Positions 45,341 through 57,300 of a stretch of 64,000 bases of DNA are shown in pieces. The translations under genes were made by a program, and so were the position numbers. The first letter of the stretch is position 1. Each line of letters starts with the position of its first letter. The stretch is from Neodiprion pinetum. Taxonomy: Eukaryota; Arthropoda; Insecta; Hymenoptera; Diprionidae. Under the pieces are notes generated by a model. That model was not told the origin of the DNA, did no database searches, and was given only the letters and a program-made list of their open reading frames with translations. The stretch covers positions 7,609,087 through 7,673,086 of the forward strand of contig NC_060236.1 of the NCBI RefSeq assembly GCF_021155775.2. Reading direction: 5' to 3'.

Positions 45341-46740
45341 TGACCTCGTACCTTGAAGTTCGTTTGATGATAGAAATTTTTTCTTTTTTTTTTTTTCATT
45401 TTCTAATCGTCAAATTTTAACGCGAAGCGATATCAAATCTCGTCGTAATTTCGTTACGTTAAAGACAAAGTGTAAGTTGAACTCCCGCGGCACGAAGGGT
45501 CGTTACTGTAAAGAGTCACTGAGCGTTCAGCATCCCTCTCGCGACAAAAGGAGCTCCGGATTGTAATAACCTCCGGCATCTCGGGAGCCGAAAATTACCC
45601 CGGAAATTCATCGGGCATCATGCCATCCCAGTATCCGGACATCGAGTGTCTCCGTCGTATTTTCACCGTTAGATCAGTGTCGAATTAATTTTTGCTAATT
45701 AGGGTTAATTTTCTTACGACGGTCGACTGTCGATCAGAAAGTATCGATCACTTCGCGGTGTCGGTTATCGGCATTGTGACACTCATCCCGAAGGATCTTC
45801 GGGACTTTGATCAGCTAGCGATAAAGTCAGCGGCTAATTTCAGCTTTTCGATATTCGATTCTTTGATTTTATATCGAGTTGCTTCGTAAATTTCATTTCG
45901 TTGCATAGCAGATGCGGAATTTTGCGGAACAATTTGGCAAATGTATTAAAACTGTGAAAATTTGATGAAATTAATTGCTAATTTGGGGAAGTATAATAAC
46001 GAGCAATTCAATCTTTGAAACAAACAAAGCTTCCAATTCCACTGGTTGGATAAATTTATACCGAAATTATTACTGATATCTGTGTGTATGTTTGAAAATA
46101 AACGAATAATCGCGTTTTCTCGATAATTTATATACACGCAATATAACGATACGTTATAAACATAATTAATCATCAAATAATCGCGCGTAAAATTTTCTCT
46201 TTCCTCGTCCGTTTAATTAGCTTTAATTGCCGCTTCCACCTTGGGGGGATTAAAAATACGTTAAAACGAGCATGTGCCTTTTTCCCAGAAGGGAAAGTAA
46301 AAGTACCGGCGAGTCCCGCAGGAGCGAAGGGTGGACGGGAGGGCTTTCCGTGACGAAGGGGTTAGCTGTGCTTGCTCCTGTCGCTCGCCCGAGGGAGAAC
46401 CGAATCCCGGCCAAAGAGGAGGCATAAACGGACCAACTACCGACGGCGTTATGATATTCTCCCGGCGTTTGGACATGGAGAAGGGTAACAAGGGTGGTTT
46501 CGTAGGCGGAAAGGGACTCGACCCTACTTACAGAAGTCCCGATGCCATGCCGGCTCGACTTTCGGGTTCGCCAGGCAATCGCCTTTCGGTCCCGCTGCGA
46601 GTCGCACGAGATCCTTGACTTTGTACAGGAATAACGTGTACGTACTTCGGACTGTTTGAAATTAGGCTGATATTTTTGAAACTTTATTGAAATTATTATT
46701 ATTGGATTCTTTACTTGACGAGGATCTGACCATTAATTTT
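45341..46740. other. unassigned region with a GC-rich block at 46.3-46.6 kb
   Basis: A good pyrimidine-tract acceptor (TTTTTCCCAG, ending about 46290) precedes GC-rich DNA that is open in one frame for about 50 codons and in another from 46331 to 46618. The minus strand has an ATG frame (about 46476-46261) as well. With three competing frames and no recognised domain I do not call an exon. Confidence 0.35.
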
Positions 46741-47104
46741 GGCCGACTAAATCGTTGAAAGCGAATTTTCGGTCTGGGTTCTACTAGATGTGAAATTTTG
46801 GTTCCTTCCACGTGACTGATAGAAGGATAAATAGTTTTATTGGATAAAGTTTGCTTTTGTAGAAATCGTAAGGATGTTTCGGATTTTTAAAAAAATTACC
46901 CATTTTCTTAAGCACTTGTTTTAAATAACAATTAAACAAACTTCAGTTCCATGTGTAAGTTTTTCAATAATATTGATTCGATTTTTCTTCAAAATCAAAA
47001 CTTTATCCAATAAAACTGTTTTGTTTCTTTCATCATTACTATTAGTTACGTGGAAGAAATGAGAAGTTGATATCTAGAACCCAGGCTCAAAATTCTAGTT
47101 GACC
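46741..47104. mobile_element. foldback / long-TIR element, ~364 bp
   Basis: The left end GGCCGACTA...CTGGGTTCTA pairs with the right end (reversed) GGTCAACTAGA...CTGGGTTCTA. The pairing continues through TTCCACGTGACT / TTCCACGTAACT and the perfect block TTTTATTGGATAAAGTTT. Arms are about 120 bp with indels around an AT-rich centre. No target duplication or coding frame. Confidence 0.7.
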
Positions 47105-50100
47105 GGTGTATAGTTATCGACGTAGAAAAGACAAAAGCAACCTTTATAAGTAATAAATGACGATTTTGATTATGATTCGATGCATAGAATCAAACTTTAT
47201 TTACTTAAATATAAAATCAAAAAAAAAGGGAAGTTTTTTCGTTGACCTGTGTTATTAGATAAATCCTCGTGAGACAATTTTCCCGTTCAAAAAACGTGTG
47301 GAAAATAAAACACTTGTTACAGTTGCTTCGCTGACCTTTCCAAAACGATTCTGAGTACGATCTTCAACGTGGATATAATCGTTTAGACGTAATATTAAAT
47401 CATCTTCAAAAGTGATGACTGTTTTTTCTCGCACATCAGTAATAAGAAACCAGATATCAGGGAAAATAGAGGATTTTTTTACGTTAGTTTAAAATGATGG
47501 ATTGAAGAATTGCCGATCTTTCAAATCCAACGAATCAAAAAATTGTGTTTATTATCAACGTAGGTATAAAAACGAACTGCAATTATAAAATCGTACCGCG
47601 CCGTTATTTTTTTAAATTTTGCGAAGAAACTGAAAAGAATATTCCATTTAACCCTAAAAATCCAATACTTCGTAGGATTTTGAGTAGCATAAAAAGTAAC
47701 GGGGATAAGAAATTATTCAGCGGAACGAAAGAAGAATAATAATAAACTTAAGCCTCTCTCACATCAGCCGGAAAAAACGAAGGCAAATTAGTCCGATATT
47801 TTTTCTCTCTCTCTCTTTTACTTCGTCACCCAGAAACAGCTTGGCTGACATTCTTTCGCTCTGCAGTTTCGCTACGAAAATTCCTAAATTAAGTTATCTC
47901 AGATCCCGGCTGTAATGGTGGCGTGTGCTTGAAGGAAATCTCAGCACCCTCGTGTGTGTGTATAGCCGTAGTGTAACCCGGGTTCTACGAAAGCCCCTGA
48001 GGGTATAACCTATGATATAAATATTCATCGGCACGGCGAGCGGGTAAATTTTTATCATAGTATAAATTCTTGGCGGGAAAATAATCAGGCTAGTTATAAC
48101 GAGGACGGTTATAGCAACAATATTTGTTAGATAATAATCGCGCGACGCAATTTTGTGTCGAATGTTATTATTACTATTAATATTATACGGTGTGATATTA
48201 ACGTATTACCCGCGTGCGGAATGTTTTAACATTTTGGGGTTGAACCCGAATATGCGTAGGAAAAATTTTCAAGATCAAATCAAATATGAATAAATTTTGT
48301 GCGCCCGCGTTCCCTCGAGAATTGAATTACTCTCACGCGAACCAAAAGCAAGGCAAATAAAAATGACGAAAGAAAAAACGAAAATGAAAACGAACAATAA
48401 AGGAGAGAAGGAAGAAAAATTATTTAGTCGAACGAGACGAAAGAAATGGTATAAAAAGGGGTGGCAAAAAAAATGCAATATTCACCCTCGCGGTATAACT
48501 AACACATCCGACATCTCTGCTCAGGTATATGAATATTCATTCGCGTGCCAGGGGGAATTTTACTAACAATAAGAAGATTTCTCCGAAATGACGATAAAAC
48601 AAGAAAAAAAGGGAGGAAAAAAAAATCAGAGGAACTCCACGAGAACAAAAGTTACGCTCTGCTCTGGCCAGACGGCTTTTGTTACAAAATCAACAAAAAC
48701 GTATCAAGTATACCTTGCAAAAAGTTGCGTAATTGTTATCGATTTTCCGAATCTCTATCTCTCTTCGTCTCTCTTGAGTATACGTAATAAAAATAAAAAG
48801 AAAAAGGAAAACACCACGCGGTCCAGAATCCTAAGCATGTCCGATTAGAGCGGTACACCGTTGGGAGAACGAAGTTTTCGAAACTGGAATTAGATCGGAC
48901 CGTCGATTTCGAGGGATAAAGACTTTGGGCTTGTGCAAAGACGACATTGTTCGATAAATCGGTCGGATCACCGATCCAAGAATCCTGCGCGCAGGTTTAT
49001 AATCGAAGCGAAAATTTCACCTCCATCGAACTCGCGTCGATACGTATAATTGAGTAAAAGCATACCTGCAACGGACGTAGTGATGGGGATAAACGCGCGG
49101 AAGATTAATCAGCAGCACAGTGAATTTGGCAATTTACAGAAAATGCATAATGACCGTTGCCGCAAAATAACCGGCATCAATATTCATTTATTCAAAATTA
49201 CGCACCGACAAAACACGCCCGTAATAATGAGTGGTGCGAATTAACGCGAAACTTTGACCGCAATCACGTCCAAAAGTAGTTTTTTTGTTTTATCCTGATA
49301 CGCAAACATGGCAGATCCAGGACTAAAATTAACGACCCCGTAATTCGTTTCTTTTTTTTTTTTCTCCGTATGAATACGAAGGACGGAAATGTAAAAAATG
49401 TAAGAAAGTCTTCAAAGAGCAATTTGGTGGATCGAAAGAAAAGTTTTGGAGGCAAATTTTTGCCAAAATTGCGACACGTCGTTTATACGGTATCGAACTG
49501 CAGGAGACGATAATCGGTTAAGGTATTTGTTCTTATTTTATGAGGCAGAGATCGATGGGGATGAAACTACCCCTGAAGGATTACACCGATCCCAGTGCGT
49601 ATAAGATACGTGTTTGCAATGTTCTCATGGCCGATGAGAAAATAGGAGTAAACGAATCCGGCACAGCTGGACTCTCAATGCAACGGTCATTTTTCATAGT
49701 CGGTTGGTAGATATGCACGCGGATTCGTTCGCGTATCTTGCCAGCTATACGACACAGCGATACAGAGAACCGGATAATACACGTCAAGATAAATCCGCGT
49801 AGACGGATAATCCGTCGGGGATAGTCTCACTCCTTTAATCTTGTGTCACAATTTTTTTTTCACAAATATGTCAGCCTTACTTCCAGCTCCTTCCTCCGCG
49901 ATCCGTTTACGAGATGAGAAAAAGAGATACAAATGAAAATAAAGAAATGGAAAGAAAACTCGCCGCGGATGTCTTAGCGGGGTGAAAAACAGCTGCTAAT
50001 ACAACAGCTAGCGTATGAAGGAGAAAATTTCTTTGATAAATTAGAAACGATTTCGCAAGGCTTTCAAAATTATTACCAAATGCCCCAAAACATTCTCCTA

Positions 50101-50477
50101 TCTTATCGCTTGCTTTTACCCAACGTGGACGTTTTTTCATGCCTTTGCGGATTTCCAAGCTGCTTTCAGATATCCCGCGGCTATCGCTGGAATTGAAGTA
50201 AAATGAGATGGAGATGGAAGAAAAAAAAAAAAAAAAACTAAATAAATAAATCGAATCTCCTATGCAAAAATGCAATTCAGCGGACTTTAGTGTACGCAGT
50301 TTGCGAACTATTATTCCGAGAACAAAGTTGTAGGTGCGAGTCCTTCTTTTTCCTGATTCCATTATCCAGTAGCAAGAATTTTTGCTTCTCTCCGAGACTC
50401 GGTACTTCAGGAAAAGCATCCGAAGTTTCGGAGCCGTAATTTAACAGGCAAAGTTCCGTTTGACTTTTTACCTCCTT

Positions 50478-50482
<5 letters not shown>
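47105..50482. other. unassigned AT-rich region
   Basis: A-runs at 47221-47228, 48605-48627 and 50220-50236, a short (CT)n at about 47807-47817, and a T-run at 49351-49361. No repeat family, exon or RNA gene recognised. Confidence 0.4.

Positions 50483-50557
<75 letters not shown>
50483..50557 (+). repeat. (AG)n microsatellite, 75 bp
   Basis: The longest dinucleotide tract in the window. Long GA tracts can bind GAGA-type factors in insects; that role is not shown here. Confidence 0.97.
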
Positions 50558-50561
<4 letters not shown>

Positions 50562-50759
50562 AGCAACGAAGAGGCGAATCGTCGAAGCAAACACGAAGCG
50601 AGAGTCGAGTTAAAGAGCGAGGTGATGTGTGTCCTGAAATGAAAGTGTCTTCCTTCCTGTCGATATCAGGGAAAAATCCGAACTTCCCGTGTCCAAGAGC
50701 CGGGTGTGTGGGTACATAAACATTCTTTGCGAGTCTCTAAAAGTGACTGTCACGATTCC

Positions 50760-50963
50760 GGGGTGTCTGCGATAGAGAGGGAGGAGGAATACAGCGCAAT
50801 AAAGCAGGAATCGATCCCCGAATCGGAGCTTCCCGGGCTCCCGGTTCTTATGGGAATATCGCGTGACGAGGAGGAGGATCTCCCGGACGGTTTCGAACCG
50901 GTTCGGGGCGGCTGTATACCATCGTTAGGGATTACACGAGAACTTACCGAAGAGCCTGTCTAA
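50760..50963 (+). other. acidic open frame, unconfirmed
   Basis: A plus-strand frame of about 68 codons (within one open from 50706) reads an acidic peptide including REEEYSAIKQESIPESELPG and DEEEDLPDGFEPVRGG before a stop at 50961-50963. Codon choice is GC-rich and the peptide looks protein-like, but there is no ATG near the start and no clear acceptor. It overlaps the end of the minus-strand candidate exon, so at most one is likely to be real. Confidence 0.2.
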
Positions 50964-51228
50964 GCGCTTCCATCCATCTACCAACTGCTCGGGATTTGCC
51001 GCTGCGGAATCTGGAGGACGGACGCCGGCACGCCGGGCAAAACCCACCCCCGGAGCTTTTCGGATCCGGGTCAGCCGTAGAAAGTGGCCGCATCCGGCTC
51101 CTCGGTCCCCCCGACAAGTGCTTCGTGAATTTGTCCGGTACCGAGTCGTCGGTCTTCTTCCGTTTATGAATAAGGGAAGACACCGAGTCGTTAGACGGAC
51201 GCTTCTTTCCACCCTCGAGTGAGCTTTG
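50948..51228 (-). CDS. best candidate internal coding exon, product unknown
   Basis: The minus strand is open for 93 codons from 51228 and ends in CTTCG then the full donor GTAAGT (50947-50942). The peptide carries a basic cluster (SLIHKRKKTDDSVPDKF), a possible nuclear localisation signal, a CPAC pair and the C-terminal run AVGRWMEALRQAL. No family was recognised. There is no ATG near the start, so it would be an internal exon, but the upstream DNA on this strand is purine-rich and gives a poor acceptor. GC content is high here and a second frame on the same strand is also open, which lowers the weight of the ORF length. Confidence 0.3.
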
Positions 51229-51342
51229 TTATTTATTTCAACCCCCTGCCCTTCCGCTCACTATCTCCCTCCCTCTCTCTCTCTCTCTCTAGCGTTTATG
51301 CTTCTTATTCTTCTTCGTCTTGTGATTTAAAAGAGTAATGAA

Positions 51343-51965
51343 ACGCCCTGGGAAAACACTTGACATCGTCATTGATAACCGGGGATGAAACTATCCTCAG
51401 GGATGGATAAAATAAATTCTGTGGTCAAAAGGAAAAATATTCCAACCAAATTTGAGTAGGGCAAGTAAACCGGTGATTTTTTAATAATATGTTATTGATT
51501 AGTCATTGATAACTGGGGATGAAACCACCATCAGGGTCGGAGCGACTTAAGTCTTCGCATTGCGGAACAAAATAAATTCTGTAAACAAAAAGAAAAATAT
51601 TTCAACCAAATTTGAGGTGGCTAGGCAAAACGGATATTTTTTTGTTATTTTTCAAATAATTAAACAATTTTTTCTAGTCTTTATAATCTTTTTTTTTAAG
51701 TCACAAGGTTTGGTATAACTTCCCTAATACAACAATCTGTAAATTTTAATTAACATTCAAAAGAAACCGATCAAAATTAATGAATTTTTATTTTTTTTTT
51801 TATTAGTTGAAAAATTAATTAAAATATCAACATTTTGCCTACCCACTTTAATTTGGGTTAGAATATTTTCGGTTTTGTCCACAGAATTTAAGTAATTTTT
51901 TTCATAATTTTCAAATATCTCGATCATTGACGAAATATCGTGATGTAAAACGCTCTGGGGGCGCC
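51343..51965. mobile_element. TIR element with internal tandem duplication
   Basis: Ends are inverted relatives: left CGCCCTGGGAAAAC...CGTCATTGATAACC against right (reversed) GGCGCCCCCAGAGCG...CGTCAATGATCG. An inner pair, AAATTCTGTGGTCAAAA and AATTCTGTGGACAAAA (reversed, about 51885), also matches. The left arm is duplicated in tandem: 51368-51501 and 51502-51645 both start GTCATTGATAAC and both carry AATAAATTCTGT and CAACCAAATTTGAG. The second unit has a ~30-bp insert. No coding frame and no clear target duplication. Confidence 0.65.
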
Positions 51966-52321
51966 AGCGAGTGTTATAAAAATCTGGGAAAAAAATTGGA
52001 ATGCTTTTTAGAGTTCGAACAACAATGTAAAAAATCGTGGCCCAAATCCAAGAGGGTGAGGGTCAGACCCTAGTCGAATTGATGTGGAATGCTCCATATT
52101 ATTTCTGTACAATCACCTCCGGTATTCACGCTGACCCAGAAAACGACGGGGCTTTTCCATATCCTTTGAATGTTTAATATCACCCGAGAAAAACCCGAGG
52201 AAAAAACTTCAACACTCATACGGTTGGTCAGAGAGGCGTGCAAGTCAAGAACTACCAAATTCAAAATCCGGGGTTTGGCTATTATCAAGTCGCCATGGAG
52301 TTTTAAGGCCCTGAGATTTAC
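51966..52321. other. unassigned region between two foldbacks
   Basis: Nothing recognised. Confidence 0.35.
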
Positions 52322-52746
52322 TTAAGGGGATGCCGTAGTCAGATCTTACCGACTGGGTTAAATATCTTCTACTTTGGCTAATATCACAAACTATGCATCG
52401 CAACGTAATGAAGGGCCTGACAGCCGTACCGTACATGCGATTTTCAACAAAAACACAACGATGGATTTTTTTTTTTACACAAAAATAAAGAAATACGACA
52501 GTAAATAAGAAATCGAGATCACGGTTTCTTATCTCTTACGCCATATCTTTATTTCTGTGTAAGATCAAAATTTACTGGTATGTTTTTGTTCAAAATTACA
52601 TGTAGAATCTCCTTGTTAATCTTATTTCATTTTTCATTCAGAGACTTGGTCTAAAGTTTTGCACGTGTAAAGTCATAATTGTCGGTTTTTATAACTTACA
52701 ATGTCGACTCTACCGCTTTTGACGATTTCGTGATGGTGCCACCTTA
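52322..52746. mobile_element. foldback element, core 52420-52607
   Basis: In the core, TTTTCAACAAAAACA...TTACACAAAAATAAAGAAATA and TAAATAAGAAATC pair with the sequence to the right of about 52520 (reversed: TTTTGAACAAAAACA, TTACACAGAAATAAAGATAT, GATAAGAAACC). Arm identity is near 80 percent. Farther out, TTAAGGGGATGCCGTAGTC at 52322 resembles the reversed right side CTAAGGTGGCACCATCACG ending at 52746, which would make a 425-bp element. The outer pairing is weaker and the full extent is uncertain. Confidence 0.55.
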
Positions 52747-54205
52747 GGGAAGAAAACCTGAAACTTTGCCGCCACCCATCCAATTATCGTGCATTCCTGT
52801 CCGTCCGATTTTTTTCACCGAATCAGCAGTCCACTTTGTCAAATTCGTCACAGCGTTTTTATACAACTTGAAATTTTCAAGCTGCTTCTCTGCAGTCCTG
52901 AGCTTACAATTAGAAACATCAACGCAACGAAACGTTAAAAACAAAATCTCTGTTCAATTACGTTATAATTAACTTTGGAAGAATTGAACTTGAAAAATAT
53001 GAATATCTTTTGCTTTACTATACAGTTTACTGCACGCCCGAAGAAACCCCGTATAAAGTTGCTAATTATAACGATTTAAACCCAAAACGAGTCGTATAAC
53101 ATGAACGTGACAAACTTTAACATCTGACTCGAGTGCAGTGATTGCCGCAGGCGTCATGGATATCCATAAAACTTGCGTTACTCTTCATTATCGAGTTTCC
53201 CTCCCCCCCCCCCCTTACCCTCACCAACATTGCCATGGGAAAAAAAAAAAAAAAAAAACCAATGTCCCCAGAGAAATTTTTCGATAGCATTATACGTGTT
53301 ACAGAGAGTAAAAAAATATTCCAATTTTCCGTATTTTCCACCCATATCGCGATACGAAGCTGGTCTCCTCGGTTACACCCCGTTGTGAATTTTCATTTCC
53401 CCAGTCAGGTCCTGCAGCAGTTACCAGTATGCATATGTACGGGGATATAGGTGGCCGTACGCGTGTGATATTTCGGAGATATACGATGCGAGGTAAAGGT
53501 ATAAATTTGAGGGCGAGTCAGCGGAGAGGAGAGGGTGAATTGAGCAGAGTAATCAGTACTTGGTTATTCTTCATCCCGTTCGTATTCCCGGATCTTTGGG
53601 GGCTGCCCGGCATTTGCGGTTTAGGCATAGAGTAGTCGAGCGGTGTAAAAAGGACGGCCCACCAAGCCGGGGGGCATCAGCTGGCACGGCGTCACACGCG
53701 ATGGCAGCGTTTTTTTAATTACCCAAAATGCCCGGGGCCCTCCTCCCTGGAAAATAATGGAAAAGGTTGGAGCGCCCCTTAGCTCGATGGCGACCTGACG
53801 TACCCTGATAGTTTTTAAAGCGGCCGACGAGCGAGTGGCTTAAAGCCGATGGATCGCCGACGGAACGGTGTCTGGAAACTTGGTGAACGATGTCTGCACC
53901 GAACCTGCGCTCCTGAAATTATCGTCTTCGAGAGCCTCTCCTCGGGGTGGAGATCATGCTGATGTACAGGTACCAGAACCCTCGAGTAGTTTCCCAGGCG
54001 ATATATCGAGCGCTACACTCCGGCAGCTCTGTCCAATTCCCACTTCAGATGTTAGGAGGTACGTGGCGCATGTTGGACAGGGTGTAGTGCACGTCTTACA
54101 GGTGCGCGCGTACCCTTGGTTTACGCTAATTTCAACCGCGGCAAACGCTTGCGTGAAACCGTATACTTAGATTAAATTTATGGGAATACTGGGGAGGGGC
54201 TGATG
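52747..54205. other. unassigned region, GC-rich from 53.6 to 54.2 kb
   Basis: Poly-C (53201-53214) and poly-A (53238-53258) tracts stand out. A plus-strand frame at 53868-54170 (starting at GTG) contains AGGAG then GTACGT at about 54059 and CAG then GTGCGC at about 54100, both donor-like. The acceptor side is weak and no domain is recognised, so no exon is called. Confidence 0.35.
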
Positions 54206-54243
54206 CTGGTGGTGGTAGTGGTGGTGGTGGTGCTGCTGCTGCT
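54206..54243 (+). repeat. (GGT)n-(GCT)n compound trinucleotide repeat
   Basis: Imperfect GGT units pass into four GCT units. Confidence 0.9.
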
Positions 54244-55574
54244 TCGGCCATAAATCGACCACGACGAAGCTTGCGTAGTTAATAAAACTCTGGCGGAGGA
54301 AATGCGAGGTGGGGGAGAAGAATGAGATGAAGAAGTGGAAGTTATGCCCTGTTCATTTATGAAAATAACTTATGCCTCTAGGAATCCACGTAGTCTTTTG
54401 AAAAAGCACCAACAGCTTCTTTAGCAACGCTTCAAGGTGAACCTCCATTCTCATGCCTGATGCTCTCATGGTCATCCATGAGCAGTTCATCGTTAGCTTT
54501 CAATTTTCATCACCGAATCTCTCACGCGTGTAACTGTTCTAAAAAGCTGGTACTTTGTAAGGTAACAATCACTGACCATAGATGTAGAAAAAAAAAAACA
54601 CTCCTTCGAAAACAACGAGAATCACGCTGGGTGCAGACGATTAATGTTCGTATATGGATGTAGGTACGTACATACATAGGTACGATGGGTGCTTGCAGAC
54701 TCGGTTTTGAGGTAAGGCATTTCCGGTCGAAGTGCACATGCAGCAGCTGCGTGAAACTGCACGACTATGCAGTACAACGCGAAGCGTATCGTGTAATTCA
54801 CAATTAGTCGATTAGCCGAGCTTCTGGATGAGGTGCATGGAATCGCGCGATATCTCTTCATTCAATTGGACCACATAACCGAAACGGTACATGGCAATGA
54901 AGCTTCTCGAGGCGCATGCCAGGCGTAACAATTAGGTATCGTTCGCGATTACGAAGCGGGAGTCAGAATAAAGAAAATGATAAAAGCACCGTTGGTAAGT
55001 GCGTGAAAGCTTTCGCCTTCGAGACGGCGTTGAAACTCGGTCACATTTGTTGTCCGCGTGTTTGTTATCTAGCTTGTAATTTCCGAGACAAATAACTTGG
55101 AGCTTCCAGCGAGCTTGCACATTCCCACTTTTCCACACGGCTATGTAACGTCGTACATATACATATAGGTATCCGTGGATGAAAGGTGAAGAGCAGGATT
55201 CCGCTGTGTCACAGTGGTACTAGAGAAACTCATCCGAGCCACAAAGAAGCTTAGCCGCGTACCTCATGTCCTGCCGGGAAACAATAAACATCCATTAAAC
55301 TCGACTCCGTCTCTCAAGAGCTTCGTCTATCAGGAACGTTGAGCTATCTTTACCACGGAAAATTCTTATTCAGGTACCGAGGTACTTGGGTATTTAAACA
55401 GTTAGGTCAAAGTGCATACAAGCAATTAATCTACCAGTCTCAATCGAAACAATGAAATCAAATCTGAACGCGGCGAAAGCGTTCCTTCCGTAGAACAATC
55501 ACGAATCATATTCCCTTGATCCTTTGATTGTCACGAGGTATTCACAATAAATGCCGTCCTAACTATATTCAGAT
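54244..55574. other. unassigned region
   Basis: A short AAAATG frame meeting GTTG then GTAAGTGCG at 54995 is a possible but weak first-exon signal (six codons). Nothing else recognised. Confidence 0.35.
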
Positions 55575-55672
55575 TAGTGCTGTGCGATTAATCGTTTGAT
55601 CGAAAAACTATGTTATTAAAAAAAGAACGATTAATCGAAGCTGCCGATTAATCGATTAATCGCACAGCACTT
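55575..55672 (+). mobile_element. 98-bp hAT-type MITE
   Basis: The left end TAGTGCTGTGCGATTAATCG and the right end (reversed) AAGTGCTGTGCGATTAATCG share 19 of 20 positions. The flanks ATTCAGAT (55567-55574) and ATTCATAC (55673-55680) are a decayed 8-bp duplication matching at six of eight positions. Termini of the form AGTGCTGTGCGATTA with 8-bp duplications are characteristic of hAT transposons. The interior repeats ATTAATCG and cannot encode a protein, so it moved with a transposase supplied elsewhere. Confidence 0.85.
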
Positions 55673-57119
55673 ATTCATACCAGCTTTCGATCAACTGATC
55701 AACAGAGGTAGAGAAATTTATGTTTAAAACCAGACAGTCGATGCATCTGTTAATAACTTGAGCATAAAGTGCAAACAAGTGTGAAAAGGTTTAGAGGGTC
55801 GACAGTATGTGGAAAGTGTAAATTGGAGTATCCGTGTATCGAGCAAGATCGACAATCTGGTGTGTTTTTAGCTTCCGCCCGGAGCAGGGGCGAGATATAA
55901 AAATACACTTTGGGCGGAATAACATTTAGAGACAACATCCTATCTGGAATACATTTATGGACGAGCAACAAAATAATATTTAACTTTCCACGTTGCGATC
56001 CAGTCTCTCAAATGCTGTTTTTCGAACTTCTCTGCACTTTTCCATCGAGAGTTTGAAAAGACAAAGCCCACCCCAACATCCCTCAATTAATACGATACCT
56101 GTACCCGCATAACTCATTCGCAAACAACGAGGGGTAAGAATGCACGGGGAATTTTTTAACGGTAAAATAAAGTCTTGGCACGTGTTCAGAGTTCCCTGTG
56201 CCAGTACGGTGCTGTACCTACCTCATTCTCATGCTCATTCGCAACTACATTCACGTTCCAACCTATTTACGTTACGTATAGGTGTATATACGGTGGGCTT
56301 AATCGTACGTTGTGAATTTATTATTATATCTCGGAAAAAGCAGCGGCATCAGCATCAGCAGCATGCAGCAGCTCGTGGAAAATGAGCAAAAAGTAGTATA
56401 ATGAATCGTAAACTTTTTTTCCACCCCCAATGATCCTACGTCGGTGGCCCGGGTACATCAAGTGTAATCAATAACAAGTCTGATGACGTTCTACATGAGC
56501 GCATAGTTCGCATAAATAATACGTGTATATACGTCCTGCTTAATAACGACCCTCTGTCCATTAGAGCGTCCATCCTGACGCCTAATAAATCTACCGCTCG
56601 TATATACACGTTATACATATGTATATGCATATGTATACCAGCATGTAGAGACGCGTTGATCAATAAAAGGACGATCAATCGTTATTCAAAACATGTTCAA
56701 CTTTTCTGACGTTGACAGAGCCCATTTAAAATCCCCCCGGTGGTTGGACCGCGAGTTTCGTTATCAGCACCTCGAAAGCATCGGATATACAATATACATC
56801 CATATAAGAAAGAGGCCATGGGGAACCGGAAATAGTTGACGAATCGACGCTCTGGGATGATCAGACGCGGAAACACCCGCACCTCAAATCCTTCACGTTT
56901 ACTTTTTCTCCGACGAGAAGATGAAAGCCTAGATGAGTAATCACGCCTTTCTCGTAGGTGGAAATTCATAACGAACAACCCGATAGCCTCGGGCCCCAAC
57001 TTGATTGTTATCCGAGGCAAAGTGGGCTTGGAGCTCGTGCTGGGGTGTAAAGCAAAGAACGAGTATAGGAAACATGACAGAGTACGTGACGAGAGCCAAA
57101 TTCCACCCATAAGTAGTAA
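55673..57119. other. unassigned region
   Basis: Imperfect CAG/CAT trinucleotide DNA at about 56338-56375. A palindromic ATATGTATATGCATATGTAT stretch lies at about 56616-56636. No gene recognised. Confidence 0.4.
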
Positions 57120-57300
57120 GGCTGGTTCCAGATACAGATTCCTACTACCGACACTTACCGACATCCTTCTCAGACTCAAACCCTTCTCGGCGGTTTTCAC
57201 CTTCGGGTCGGTACAGCAGGGGTTGATCGCGGAGAATGGTTTGAGTCTGGGTTTGATGTCAGTAAGTGTCGGTAGTAGGAATCTGTATCCATAACCGGCC
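57120..57300. repeat. strong foldback hairpin, ~181 bp
   Basis: Left arm 57120-57190 and right arm about 57226-57300 are inverted copies. They share an uninterrupted 28-bp block around CCTACTACCGACACTTAC, then CAGACTCAAACC and TTCTC. Overall identity is near 80 percent, with a spacer of about 35 nt. It could be a foldback MITE or a hairpin-RNA precursor. The arm also creates GGTAAGTGTCGG on one strand, a fortuitous donor-like site. Confidence 0.75.

Noticed and set aside
50277..50642. Ser/Leu and Arg/Glu repeat frames on both strands
   Set aside because: Products of the 75-bp (AG)n tract.
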